64,000 nt of DNA. Source: Cutibacterium modestum (GTDB taxonomy: Bacteria > Actinomycetota > Actinomycetes > Propionibacteriales > Propionibacteriaceae). The stretch covers positions 496,001 to 560,000 of the forward strand of contig NZ_BJEN01000001.1 of the NCBI RefSeq assembly GCF_008326345.1, read 5' to 3'. Positions within the stretch are counted from its first letter, which is position 1. Each line of letters starts with the position of its first letter. The position numbers were made by a program, and so were the translations under genes. The notes below the pieces were generated by a model. That model was not told the origin of the DNA. It saw only the letters and a list, made by a program, of their open reading frames with translations, and searched no databases. Shown in pieces: positions 8,631 through 18,006 of this stretch.

Positions 8631-10753
8631 CGGTAATCCCTCACCTGCAGATCGATCAACGAGAACGACAACGGTTCGCTATGGCGCACCTTGGTGCCAT
8701 CAGGCCGCGTCTCCCACGCCGAAACCGCACACCAATCATCGTCATTGCGTTTAGCCTCACCGGCCTCGGTGGCGTACTCGGTACGGAAGTGCGCACCGGC
8801 CGATTCCCGGCGATCCAGGGCGTCAAGAATCATGACCTCGCCGAGCTCGATGAAATCGGCGACTCGACCGGCCTTCTCAAGTTCCTGATTGAGCCGGTTC
8901 CCCGTTCCGACCACCTTGACATCATGCCAGAATTCCTCCCGCAATTCGCGCACCTTCGTCAGGGCATCAAGCAGCCCAGCCTCATCGCGGGAGACCCCAC
9001 ACCCCTCGTAGAGGATGTCGCCGAGCTTGCGGTGAAACCACTCCGGTCGATGTGTTCCGCTGCAGTTGAGCAAGGCGTCAGTGCGCTTCTGTACCCTTTC
9101 GATGGCTGCACTGACCTCGGGGGCGTCCAAGGACAGCACGGGCTTTCCGACGAAACCTGCCAGGTAGTTCGGTACCGTCAGAGGCAGAGTGAACCACCCG
9201 TCGACACTGGCTGACAGCAATGAGTTGGCCCCCAAGCGGTTCGCGCCGTGGTAGTTATTCGACGCCTCGCCACCGACGAACAGACCCGGGATTGTACTCA
9301 TCTGGTCGTAGTCGACCCACAGACCACCCATCGTGAAGTGCGCTCCCGGGGCAATACGCATCGGCACTTCGTAGGGATTTTCCCCCGTGGCGTCGAGGTA
9401 CATATCAAACAGGTTGCCGTAGCGCTCCGCAATGGTCTTCTTTCCTAGACGCTGAATGGCGTCACGGAAGTCGAGGTAGACCGAATTCTTGAGCGGACCG
9501 ACTCCGTGGCCGCTCTCGATCTGGGTCCTGGCGTTGCGGGAGGCAACGTCGCGTGGCGTCAGGTTTCCGAAAGCCGGGTACTTGCGCTCCAGGTAGTAGT
9601 CGCGCTCCTCCTCCGGGATGTCATTAGCTGGACGATCATCACCGGCTTTCTTCGGTACCCAGATCCGGCCGTCGTTGCGCAACGACTCACTCATAAGGGT
9701 CGTCTTGGACTGCCAGTGCGAGCTGACTGGCAGGGCGGTCGGGTGAAACTGCACGAAGCAGGGGCTGGCAAAGTATGCACCTTGACGGTGGGCACGCCAC
9801 GTCGCGGTGGCGTTGGACCCCTTAGCCAAGGTGGACCAGTGATACACCGATCCATATCCACCGGTGCACAAGATGACGACGTGGGCCGTCCATGCCTTAA
9901 TCTCACCGGTGAGAAGGTCGCGAGTGACAATGCCCTGAGCCTTGCCGTCAGCGACAATAAGGTCGAGCATCTCGGTGCGGTTATGCATCGTCACCGAACC
10001 AGCGTCGATCTGTGCCTGTAGGGCCTGGGAGCACACTACTTCGAGCTGCTGGCCAGTCTCGCCACGGGTGTAATAGGTACGCGATACCTGCACACCTCCG
10101 AAGGATCGAGTAGCCAACTGACCGCCATACTCTCGGGCGAACGGAGCCCCAATGGCGTACATGTGGTCAATAACCCGCACCGACTCAGTACCAAGCCGGA
10201 CGACGTCAGCCTCCCGGCCCCGGTAGTCACCACCCTTGACAGTGTCCTTGACGAAACGCTTGAGCGAATCACCGTCAACCTTTCGGGCACGGGCTGCGTT
10301 GATACCTCCTTGTGCGGCCACCGAGTGGGCCCGACGCGGGGAATCGTGGAAGCAGAAAGCGTCGACGTGGTAACCGAGTTGGCCGAGAGTCGCGGCAACT
10401 CCGGAACCAGACAGCCCGGTCCCCACCACGATGACGTTCATCTTGCGACGGTTTGCAGGGTTAACGAGCTTGTACTCGCTTTGACGACGGGTCCACGCGG
10501 TGAGTGGGTCTCCTTCGGGAGCCTTGCCATCCAGTTCGTCACCGACGCGGTAGCCGGCCTTCTTCTGCGCCGGCCCGAGCGTGTCACGGGCCTTCGAACC
10601 GTTGCTCGCCCTTCTCGCCGATGACTCGGCCCGTCGGGGCTGGCTCTGCTCAGGTTTCGTCAGCTCAGCACCTTTTACCTCGGGCCCATCATCCGTGTGA
10701 CGCCCTGTAATCATCTCGAGAGGCTTCTTGACGGCCTCGATCCAGTTATTCAT
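8627..10753 (-). CDS. sdhA: succinate dehydrogenase/fumarate reductase flavoprotein subunit
   Basis: Catalytic FAD subunit, ~708 aa from the ATG at 10753, which overlaps the sdhC stop (ATGA). The FAD motif VIVVGTGLSGSGVAATLGQLG starts near residue 103; HSVAAQGGINAA contains the histidine usually linked covalently to FAD; PGAHFTMGGLWVDYDQMS and GLFVGGEASNNYHGANRLGANSL are family motifs. The first ~70 residues are an unusual Arg/Ser/Gln/Lys-rich extension before the segment GDPLTAWTRRQSEYKLVNPANRRKMN where related proteins usually begin. The start is fixed by the overlap, but an internal start cannot be ruled out. Confidence 0.92.
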   Translation of the reverse strand: MNNWIEAVKKPLEMITGRHTDDGPEVKGAELTKPEQSQPRRAESSARRASNGSKARDTLGPAQKKAGYRVGDELDGKAPEGDPLTAWTRRQSEYKLVNPANRRKMNVIVVGTGLSGSGVAATLGQLGYHVDAFCFHDSPRRAHSVAAQGGINAARARKVDGDSLKRFVKDTVKGGDYRGREADVVRLGTESVRVIDHMYAIGAPFAREYGGQLATRSFGGVQVSRTYYTRGETGQQLEVVCSQALQAQIDAGSVTMHNRTEMLDLIVADGKAQGIVTRDLLTGEIKAWTAHVVILCTGGYGSVYHWSTLAKGSNATATWRAHRQGAYFASPCFVQFHPTALPVSSHWQSKTTLMSESLRNDGRIWVPKKAGDDRPANDIPEEERDYYLERKYPAFGNLTPRDVASRNARTQIESGHGVGPLKNSVYLDFRDAIQRLGKKTIAERYGNLFDMYLDATGENPYEVPMRIAPGAHFTMGGLWVDYDQMSTIPGLFVGGEASNNYHGANRLGANSLLSASVDGWFTLPLTVPNYLAGFVGKPVLSLDAPEVSAAIERVQKRTDALLNCSGTHRPEWFHRKLGDILYEGCGVSRDEAGLLDALTKVRELREEFWHDVKVVGTGNRLNQELEKAGRVADFIELGEVMILDALDRRESAGAHFRTEYATEAGEAKRNDDDWCAVSAWETRPDGTKVRHSEPLSFSLIDLQVRDYR

Positions 10754-11520
10754 GAGATCACCCCAGCAAGAATGAGCATGGGAAGTGCGCCGTTGCACAC
10801 CACGACGGCTAGTGCGACGAGGAGGCCAATCACCATCCAAATGGCGCGCAGTCGGCGCCCGGTACCGCCGAAGTCATTGATGGTGTTGCGTACGCCCTGG
10901 GCGATGTGCAACCCAATGATGATCATGACGACGGTGTAGAAGATCGCCATCCACGGGCGTGACAAGCTCGCGATGAGGTTCTGGTATGCAGTGATGTGGA
11001 TCTCGGGCGTTCCCTTATTCACTGGCCCTCGGAAGGACGACGACTGCACCCCCATGCCTAACGTCAGGTCGAGGATGTGTACCACGACGAAGACCAGGAT
11101 GACGATTCCTGACAGCACCATTGTGCGGGCCCCCCAGCCCAAAACCTTCATGCTGTGCCGGGAGAACTTGCCGCGTGCTCGTCGCCCCCTCACCCAAATC
11201 GTCAGGCCGGCCCACACATGCAACACTAAGCACACGAGCAAAACGATCCGGAAGCACCACAAAACCCCACCGACGGGAAATAGCGGGTACAATACGGTGC
11301 GGAGGAACTCGGCGTAGGCGTTGTAATCCTCTGGGCCCATAAAAGCTTTCAAGTTTCCGACCATATGGACGAAGACGAATAACGCGAAAATCGTCCCCGT
11401 AACGGCCATGATCAACTTCAATGTGACATTGGAAGGACGTACCGCGCGACGCGCACGAACCGCTACGGCGTCCCCCCTGCGTTCAAGATCACGGCGGTCT
11501 CGAAGGTCAGGCACGCTCAT
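10750..11520 (-). CDS. sdhC: succinate dehydrogenase cytochrome b subunit
   Basis: Integral membrane anchor of the complex, 256 aa with about five hydrophobic helices (IMAVTGTIFALFVFVHMVGN, the VLWCFRIVLLVCLVLHVWAG segment, MVLSGIVILVFVVVHILDL, a segment around MAIFYTVVMIIIGLHIAQG, and a C-terminal helix). Histidines in VHMVGNLK, LHVWAG, VHILDL and LHIAQG are candidate haem b ligands, as in the single-subunit b558-type family. The N terminus is Arg-rich and cytoplasmic. It is the first gene of sdhCAB. Confidence 0.9.
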   Translation of the reverse strand: MSVPDLRDRRDLERRGDAVAVRARRAVRPSNVTLKLIMAVTGTIFALFVFVHMVGNLKAFMGPEDYNAYAEFLRTVLYPLFPVGGVLWCFRIVLLVCLVLHVWAGLTIWVRGRRARGKFSRHSMKVLGWGARTMVLSGIVILVFVVVHILDLTLGMGVQSSSFRGPVNKGTPEIHITAYQNLIASLSRPWMAIFYTVVMIIIGLHIAQGVRNTINDFGGTGRRLRAIWMVIGLLVALAVVVCNGALPMLILAGVIS

Positions 11521-11632
11521 GGAGTCATCACCCTTTCGCTGCTACATGAACAGCTTAAAGGATGACGTTTTGCACACTGACGCCGGGGGCAGGGCGCCGG
11601 TCGCGAGCGCTCTGACCCCGGTGTGGATAGAT

Positions 11633-11665
11633 GTCTTTGTGCACAGTCGTCTTATGCGCAAAGAC
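11633..11665. terminator. hairpin downstream of the glyS remnant
   Basis: GTCTTTGTGCA and TGCGCAAAGAC form an 11-bp inverted repeat with one mismatch and an 11-nt spacer, 12 bp past the end of the glyS 3' remnant. It may be the original glyS terminator left behind after the insertion, and it also insulates sdhC. Confidence 0.45.
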
Positions 11666-11676
11666 GGCTTAGTAAA

Positions 11677-12114
11677 TCAGCAGCCGAGCAGTTTGCCGCC
11701 GAGGTATTCCTTGACCTTGTCGATGCTGACGCGTTCCTGAGCCATAGTGTCGCGCTCACGAACCGTCACGGCATTGTCGTCAGGGGAGTCGAAGTCCACA
11801 GTGACGCAGAACGGGGTGCCGATCTCGTCCTGACGACGATAACGCTTACCAATAGCCTGAGCATCATCGAAGTCGACGTTCCACCACTGACGCAGCTGCG
11901 CGGCAAGGTCCCGAGCCTTGGGTGAAAGATCAGAGTTGCGACTCAGCGGCAGCCCCGCAACCTTAACCGGGGAAAGGCGCGGATCCAGTTTGAGCACAGT
12001 ACGCTTGTCAACTCCGGCCTTAGCATTGGGGGCCTCATCCTCGGTGTAAGCATCGACCATGAAAGCCATGAGGGAACGAGTGAGACCGGCTGCCGGCTCA
12101 ATGACGTAAGGCAG
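11677..12114 (-). pseudogene. glyS': 3' remnant of glycyl-tRNA synthetase gene
   Basis: An open frame encodes only the last ~145 residues of glycyl-tRNA synthetase, beginning at [18 protein letters not shown] and including the anticodon-binding domain. It has no start codon, catalytic core or motif 1/2 region of its own. It closely matches the C-terminus of the intact glyS at 16401-17792. Homology stops abruptly at 12114, matching 16838 in the intact gene. Two blocks are base-identical (11788-11922 with 16512-16646; 12038-12114 with 16762-16838), and the segment between them has about two dozen mismatches. There are no stop codons, so the duplication is recent. It is probably the original chromosomal 3' end, displaced by an insertion. 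Confidence 0.88.
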
Positions 12115-12211
12115 CAAATTATGGCAAAAAAGGTATACCATGCTACACAGTATGGTTTGTTAAGAACAACCAATTATCAGTTTTGAATCGACAGGAGGCC
12201 CCTGCATTCCC

Positions 12212-12964
12212 ATGAGAGAACAATTCACAGCTTCCGTTACGTCGACATCCCAAGTTCTCAACCTCGTCGGGCTGCATCACCGGTTCAGGTCAGGAGCCGA
12301 GGTCCTCAAAGGTATCGATCTCGATTTCACACCGGCCACGACGACTGCGATCATGGGACCGTCGGGCTCTGGTAAGACGACGTTGTTGAACTGCCTGTCC
12401 GGCATGATTCGACCGAGCTCGGGGCAGGTTCTATACCGTGGCAAGGACTTGGCTCAGATGAGCTCGTCCAAGCTTGACTCACTACGCCGCAGGGCATGGG
12501 GGTTCATCTTTCAGCAGTACAACCTCATTGACGCCTTGGACGCCATCGAGAATGTGAAACTCCCGGCCCTTTTCGATGGCACCCGAATGGATGACGCGAC
12601 GGCCACCGAGTCGTTGACACGGGTTGGGTTGGCCGAGCTCGCTCACCGCTATCCTGACAAGATGTCAGGGGGTCAGCAACAGCGCGTCGCTATAGTCCGA
12701 GCCATCGCGACCCACCGAGACATCCTCTTTGCCGACGAACCGACTGGTGCGCTGGACTCGGAGTCGCGCCGCGAAGTCATGGACAATCTCGTCACACTGC
12801 CCGAGGTGGGAACCACCCTTGTCATGGTGACTCACGACCCAGTCGTAGCTTCACAAACCCAGCGAGTCATCTTCCTATACGACGGCCACATCGTCGACGA
12901 CACGACGGGGTTGAGTTCCCGAGAGATCTCGGACCGCCTAGTGCAGATGGAGGTGCACGCATGA
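12212..12964 (+). CDS. ABC transporter ATP-binding protein (LolD/BceA type)
   Basis: A 250-aa nucleotide-binding subunit with Walker A GPSGSGKTTLL (near residue 50), Q-loop FIFQQYNLI, signature MSGGQQQRVAIVRAI, Walker B DILFADEPTGALDS and H-loop MVTHD. The close match to the LolD/MacB/BceA group, whose permeases are FtsX-like, agrees with the downstream gene. Its stop overlaps the permease start by 4 bp. AGGAGG lies about 13 bp before the ATG, a long spacing. It is the first gene inside the glyS island. Substrate unknown; antimicrobial-peptide export or resistance is a common role in this group. Confidence 0.88.
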   Translation: MREQFTASVTSTSQVLNLVGLHHRFRSGAEVLKGIDLDFTPATTTAIMGPSGSGKTTLLNCLSGMIRPSSGQVLYRGKDLAQMSSSKLDSLRRRAWGFIFQQYNLIDALDAIENVKLPALFDGTRMDDATATESLTRVGLAELAHRYPDKMSGGQQQRVAIVRAIATHRDILFADEPTGALDSESRREVMDNLVTLPEVGTTLVMVTHDPVVASQTQRVIFLYDGHIVDDTTGLSSREISDRLVQMEVHA

Positions 12965-14847
12965 TCGCCACGACGCAGCTGGCTGCTCGTCTCGTGCGGC
13001 GTCACCGGGATCTGTATGTAGGCGTCATGGTGATGATCGCGCTCACCATGATCATTGGCGGGGCTGAGGTGTCATTGGCGTCTGCCTTCTCCCACCCCCA
13101 GCAAGTCCACATGCCAGAGGTGAGCGCCGATAAGGCACCCACAATCATGGTGCAGGCACGATCTGTCTTATGGCTCATGGCGTTCCTTGCAGTGGGGATC
13201 TGCGGATTCATCTTGGTGTCCACAATCACCCAAGTTGTGTCCTACCGTCAGCGTGAGTTCGCAATGATGCGGCTGGCAGGTGCGAGTCGTCGACATCTGG
13301 GCTGGCTCGTGTTCTTGGAATGTCTCATCGTCTCATTCGTCACCGGGATACCAGCGATCCTACTCGGAGCTGCGTTGGCTCCCGTGTTCTTGCGCGGGTT
13401 GCAGGCAATCGACTTCTTCGGCCCCAATCTGTCGGTGGATGTGGGCATCAGCGCCGGACCGCTGTTCACGCTGCTTGTGACGATGACCCTGTTGGCAGGA
13501 TTCGCCGGACGATCCGCACTGCGTCGTATCCCTGATCGTGAACTTGCCGGTGCTCATGACAACACCGTTTCGACGATGTCATGGTGGTCGATGACGCTAC
13601 GTCTCATCATGGGGGTGGGCGGGATCGTGGCAATCGCGCTGCTGAATCCACAGGCCTTGGGCTCCTACGGGATGTTGGCTCTGCCGTTCCTCGCAATGAT
13701 ACCGGCAGTCGCGCTGGCGCCTCTGCTCGTCCCAGCCGGGGCATGGCTGGTGGGTCATCTCGTAGGACTCGTGGCACCGGGATCCGGGCTCCTCGCGGCG
13801 AAGCGGTCCTCAAAGGATCGTCTGCGTTACGCCCGCCTGGCAACGCCGGCCATCGTGGCGGTAGGCATGGTTGGTGGCTTCATGGTGGCCAATGTGCCCG
13901 ATGAGCAGCTCCAGGCTGCCAATTTCCGCGCAGCCGTCCAGTCGCAAACCGTGGCACAGGTCACTGGTATCTCCCAGACTGATCGTGCCGCTCAGGCATG
14001 GACTGAGCACCATGGCAAGGTAGCGCGCATGGGCATCGTCAATCGTTCGAAGGGGACGGGAGAGTTTGAAAGCTTCATGTTCGCCGATCTGCCGCGCCTT
14101 GATGCATTGACGTCATTGCATGTCGTCTCAGGTGATGCAACCGCGGTGCATGGCTCCGACGTGGCTGCCGACGCTGCAAGCCACAGGGTTGGCGACACCA
14201 TTCCCATGACCGATACACGAGGACACCGATTCAGTGCACACGTCGTGGCAACCTACACCGATCCGCTTTACCAGGCTCCAATACTCGATTGGAGACAGAC
14301 AGGTAAGTTCGTCAGGGAACCCGGCAAAATGCAGACGACGATGTACCTCGATGGTCTGGACGCCTCCACAGCGCAGCGCATTGCAGCATCAACAGGTACA
14401 CATGTCACGACATACTCCAAAGCCCAGTGGATCGACCAGGCCATTGCCACCCGCAAAGCTAACTCCTATCGCAGCAACGTGGGAATTTTCGGCACGGTCT
14501 ACCTCATGTGCCTCATCTCGGTCGTGCAGATGGCCGTCAGTGGATCGATGGCGCGCCATCGCGAGTTCCACGTGCTCCGCTCTTTGGGTGTTGGCCTGCA
14601 ACGACTGCTCAACGTCGTGGGTACGGAGACCATCATCGTCCAACTAGCCGCCGGTGTACTCATCGGCTTGAGTATCACGGCGCTCGGAACCGAGTTCGCC
14701 ACGACCAACGGCACGTCTGCTGGCTCAGCAGTGGCCGAAGTTGTTCCGCTCAGTCTCACTGCATTCATGGTGATCGCCATGCTGGCACTCATTGCTCAAC
14801 TCACCAGCGTCTGGGCCATCAGCCATCGTAGTGAAAATCGCCAGTAA
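12961..14847 (+). CDS. FtsX-like ABC transporter permease
   Basis: 628-aa membrane protein, coupled to the ATPase gene. Hydrophobic segments include residues ~18-40, ~65-90 (LWLMAFLAVGICGFILVSTI), ~115-145, ~165-185, ~210-270, ~300-315, then a long soluble stretch (~315-515, probably extracytoplasmic), then three final helices. The FtsX signature VVSYRQREFAMMRLAGASRRHLGWLVFLE appears after the second helix and again as SMARHREFHVLRSLGVGLQRLLNVVGTE near the C terminus. The double-FtsX layout resembles BceB/YtrF-type exporters. No dedicated two-component system lies in the island; one sits 3.6 kb away, beyond glyS and zur. Confidence 0.85.
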   Translation: MIATTQLAARLVRRHRDLYVGVMVMIALTMIIGGAEVSLASAFSHPQQVHMPEVSADKAPTIMVQARSVLWLMAFLAVGICGFILVSTITQVVSYRQREFAMMRLAGASRRHLGWLVFLECLIVSFVTGIPAILLGAALAPVFLRGLQAIDFFGPNLSVDVGISAGPLFTLLVTMTLLAGFAGRSALRRIPDRELAGAHDNTVSTMSWWSMTLRLIMGVGGIVAIALLNPQALGSYGMLALPFLAMIPAVALAPLLVPAGAWLVGHLVGLVAPGSGLLAAKRSSKDRLRYARLATPAIVAVGMVGGFMVANVPDEQLQAANFRAAVQSQTVAQVTGISQTDRAAQAWTEHHGKVARMGIVNRSKGTGEFESFMFADLPRLDALTSLHVVSGDATAVHGSDVAADAASHRVGDTIPMTDTRGHRFSAHVVATYTDPLYQAPILDWRQTGKFVREPGKMQTTMYLDGLDASTAQRIAASTGTHVTTYSKAQWIDQAIATRKANSYRSNVGIFGTVYLMCLISVVQMAVSGSMARHREFHVLRSLGVGLQRLLNVVGTETIIVQLAAGVLIGLSITALGTEFATTNGTSAGSAVAEVVPLSLTAFMVIAMLALIAQLTSVWAISHRSENRQ

Positions 14848-15407
14848 CACCGGCGCTGACAGCGGATCACATCTCCGGCAACCATAACCTCTATCTCCCC
14901 GACAGGAATGCAGCTCGCTTCAGGAGAAGATGAGTAGAGGACGCAGACCGCGATCGGCAAGATGTTTAGCTTGACGAGTCTGCCGCTTACCATCATGGTC
15001 CTTATATTAATCGCACACCGACTTCATAGCACTGTCACCGGACGGAACGATAGGTCTGATACACCCACAAAGCCATTCATGCATCACAGGAAAACTTCAT
15101 CTGTACACGGATCAACCCTATAACGCCAGCGAAGAACGCCGAGATCTTTTCTGATCGAGATCCAAAACCGTCATCAGACATCCACTTCATGCTGTGTTAC
15201 AGCCCTAGAATAAAATCCCTAAGCATCGTTCAGAGAATATATAGATACGTGTAAAACATCGCAACCCAAAATTTACAGGTCTAGCAGCAATATAAAATTC
15301 ATATTTGGAAAATATACTAGCACCAAATTATTCTCCAGTATATCCAATATACAGCCATAGAAATACAGCGCAAGTAAAAATAAGTCGCTAGGGTCGAACA
15401 AGTAGTT
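14848..15407. other. AT-rich gene-free stretch in the island
   Basis: 560 bp with no credible coding frame. Base composition falls sharply from about 14980 onward, with runs such as ATATATAGATA and many TA steps, unlike the GC-rich flanks. I recognise no RNA gene, repeat or terminator. It is probably horizontally acquired or eroded sequence. Confidence 0.6.
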
Positions 15408-16337
15408 TTAAGAACGTGCAGATGAAAAGCAGTATTTCCAAAAGGAGATCGCGGATGCAAAGTCACGGGTTCCATGCCCGCCATTTGAGAGATGCGGGAG
15501 CCAGACGTGTCTGTGGGAAAATATTGTCATTTTAAAAATCCAGAAAGCAACGTCAATATTTGATATCCTCGAGTCACACCCGCCAGTAGTAACGAGAATA
15601 TCAGGATAATCGATAGAGTGCGCCCCAGAGGTCGGCAGAATTGCACGAATTTTGCGGCGTGAGTATAAGCCATCTTCAGGATTACCGAACTCAATAAAGT
15701 CAGAGCGAGAAACGGGATCATAATCTCTCCGGAGAGATTGCGCAATATTAACAAACGGAGAGCAACATACGCAACCGCAGGGTCGCCAAATTCCGCGATT
15801 AACAGCACTAAGAGCGACAGCCGAGCCAGCCGAACCAGAAGATGAACCGAGCATACGAGAATCTATCCATCCAGAATCAACAAGGATTTGAGCGCATTCC
15901 TCAAGATCAGTGACAGCATTAAACTTCAAAGGAAACTGTCCACTCCTATGCCAAGCTGAGCCAAGTTCGCCTCCGCCACGTACATGAGCAAGTGCAACTA
16001 CAACTCCAGCATCAATCAGAGGGGAGAACTCGAAAGCTTCATCTGCGTCTTGCGACACGCCATAGCATCCATACACATGTAAAATACCTGAGTTTTTCCT
16101 ATTCTTGGGGAGATCTTTCCGGCGTAAGATTGTGATAGAGAGCAAAGGAACACGAGAAGAATATATTTCCTCAAAAACCACAGGATTTTTAGTTACAAAT
16201 GGCGACCAAAAATCAATAGGCACTTTAAGCAAGGAATCGACATTAACCTCAAAAATACAACCCTGTGCATCCATATTAACAACAGATATATATGCACAGC
16301 GTCGTTCAGGAACAACATCAAGAATCCGGACATAATG
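15408..16337 (-). pseudogene. 5'-truncated S9 family (prolyl oligopeptidase-like) peptidase
   Basis: The frame encodes about 310 residues equal to the last beta-propeller strand and alpha/beta-hydrolase domain of an S9 serine peptidase. RHYVRILDVVPERRCAYISV reads in frame directly after the glyS hairpin, with no start codon; a possible internal ATG is at 16274. Family marks are HVRGGGELGSAWHRSGQ, the nucleophile region SSGSAGSAVAL, an Asp in VTTGGCDSRI and the His in NGGHGTRDF, so the triad appears kept while the propeller is lost. The AT-rich codon use is foreign to the flanks. It may be a relic of a longer gene cut when the island joined glyS. Confidence 0.75.
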
Positions 16338-16379
16338 CCGCCCTGTCTGACCCCAGCAGTGTGAGACCAGACAGGGCGG
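16338..16379. terminator. strong hairpin downstream of glyS
   Basis: CCGCCCTGTCTG and CAGACAGGGCGG form a perfect 12-bp stem with an 18-nt loop, 21 bp after the glyS stop. No U-tract follows. It marks the boundary between glyS and the truncated S9 peptidase. Confidence 0.65.
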
Positions 16380-16400
16380 GCATGTCTGAAAGGCGTTGCC

Positions 16401-17792
16401 TCAGAAGCGCGGAAGCCGCTCGGCGAGGTAGTCCTCCACCTTGTCCAGTGCGATGCGCTCCTGGCTCATGGTGTCGCGGTCGCGCACCGTCACGGCATTG
16501 TCGTCAAGGGTGTCGAAGTCCACAGTGACGCAGAACGGGGTGCCGATCTCGTCCTGACGACGATAACGCTTACCAATAGCCTGAGCATCATCGAAGTCGA
16601 CGTTCCACCACTGACGCAGCTGCGCGGCAAGGTCCCGAGCCTTGGGCGAGAGGTCGGAGTTGCGGCTCAACGGCAGGACGGCAGCCTTCACCGGGGCAAG
16701 ACGCGGATCCAGCTTGAGGACGGTGCGCTTGTCAACACCACCCTTGGCGTTGGGAGCCTCGTCCTCGGTGTAAGCATCGACCATGAAAGCCATGAGGGAA
16801 CGAGTGAGACCGGCTGCCGGCTCAATGACGTAAGGCAGATAGCGCTTGTTCTGCGCCTGGTCGAAGTACGACAGGTCCTTGCCGGAGTGCTTGGTGTGGG
16901 TGCCCAGATCGAAATCGGTGCGGTTGGCGATACCCTCCAGCTCGCCCCAGTCCGAACCGGCGAAACCGAATTTGTACTCGATGTCGACGGTGCGCTTGGA
17001 ATAGTGGGAGAGCTTTTCCTTAGGATGTTCGTAGTGGCGAAGGTTGTCGGCATTGATTCCCAGGTCGGTGTACCAGTTGGTGCGCTCGTCAATCCAGTAC
17101 TGGTGCCACTCCTCGTCGGTGCCGGGTTCGACGAAGAACTCCATCTCCATCTGCTCGAACTCACGGGTACGGAAGATGAAGTTCCCGGGCGTGATCTCGT
17201 TGCGGAACGACTTACCTGTCTGCGCGATGCCGAACGGCGGCTTCTTCCGCGCGCTGGTGAGTACATTTTGGAAATTGACGAAAATACCCTGGGCAGTCTC
17301 AGGCCGTAAGTAATGCAGACCTGCCTCGTCCTCAACCGGACCGAGATAGGTCTTCAGCATCATGTTGAAGTCACGCGGCTCAGTCCACTGCCCTTTGTTG
17401 CCGCAGTTAGGGCAGTTGATCTCCTCTAGCGGGACGGAGTCCGGATCGTCCATCCCATGCTTGGCTGCATACCCTTCCTGCAAATGGTCAGCACGCATGC
17501 GCTTGTGACACGACAGGCACTCGGTCAAAGGATCGTTGAACACACCGACGTGGCCAGACGCCACCCATACCTCACGGGGCAAGATGACCGAGGAATCCAA
17601 ACCAACGACGTCATCACGGTAGGTCACCATGCAACGCCACCACTGCCTTTTAATATTCTCCTTCAGCTCGACACCGAATGGACCGTAATCCCACGCAGCG
17701 CGAGTACCGCCGTAGATTTCCCCGCATGGGAAAACGAATCCGCGCCGTTTACAGAGATTGATGACATTGTCGAGTGTGCTAGTGGAGGCCAC
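16401..17792 (-). CDS. glyS: glycyl-tRNA synthetase
   Basis: Dimeric class II enzyme that charges tRNA-Gly, ~463 aa, a normal length for the single-chain bacterial/archaeal type. It begins [25 protein letters not shown], has a zinc-binding group (CLSCHKRM ... [11 protein letters not shown]), class II motif 2 around [29 protein letters not shown], and motif 3 in [18 protein letters not shown], followed by the anticodon-binding domain. The GTG at 17792 is chosen because GAAAGGGA precedes it closely; upstream codons to 17915 are unlike the family. Its 3' part is duplicated at 11677-12114. Downstream of zur in the conserved actinobacterial order but divergently transcribed from it. Confidence 0.95.
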   Translation of the reverse strand: MASTSTLDNVINLCKRRGFVFPCGEIYGGTRAAWDYGPFGVELKENIKRQWWRCMVTYRDDVVGLDSSVILPREVWVASGHVGVFNDPLTECLSCHKRMRADHLQEGYAAKHGMDDPDSVPLEEINCPNCGNKGQWTEPRDFNMMLKTYLGPVEDEAGLHYLRPETAQGIFVNFQNVLTSARKKPPFGIAQTGKSFRNEITPGNFIFRTREFEQMEMEFFVEPGTDEEWHQYWIDERTNWYTDLGINADNLRHYEHPKEKLSHYSKRTVDIEYKFGFAGSDWGELEGIANRTDFDLGTHTKHSGKDLSYFDQAQNKRYLPYVIEPAAGLTRSLMAFMVDAYTEDEAPNAKGGVDKRTVLKLDPRLAPVKAAVLPLSRNSDLSPKARDLAAQLRQWWNVDFDDAQAIGKRYRRQDEIGTPFCVTVDFDTLDDNAVTVRDRDTMSQERIALDKVEDYLAERLPRF

Positions 17793-18006
17793 AACCGTCC
17801 CTTTCTTCCAAGTCCTCATTGGAGTGGACACCCGGATGGCGCCCACGTGGGCAGCGCCGCCTTCGGGCTGGGCGGCGAGGCCGTTCACTAGCCTATCGGT
17901 AACCACACCGCACATGACCGCGACGACAGCCGACAGACAACAACTGGGATATCCGCCGGTTACTGGGGTACATTTGGCCTAGCTCGACCCCGACAGTGAG
18001 GTGATC

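Larger units (their letters stand above)
12115..16838. mobile_element. candidate genomic island inserted in glyS
   Basis: A 4.7 kb segment bounded by direct copies of the glyS 3' end. The intact glyS at 16401-17792 has its last ~438 bp inside this interval, and the displaced copy lies at 11677-12114. Cargo is an ABC-type exporter (12212-14847), an AT-rich gene-poor stretch and a truncated S9 peptidase. No integrase, transposase or phage gene is visible. The element may be a degraded site-specific island or a homologous-recombination import that carried its own diverged glyS end. The layout is seen directly; the mechanism is inferred. Confidence 0.6.

Noticed and set aside
12137-12156. ACCAT-N10-ATGGT repeat before the island ABC genes as an operator
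   Set aside because: Only 5 bp per arm, which is likely by chance; no cognate regulator in the island.
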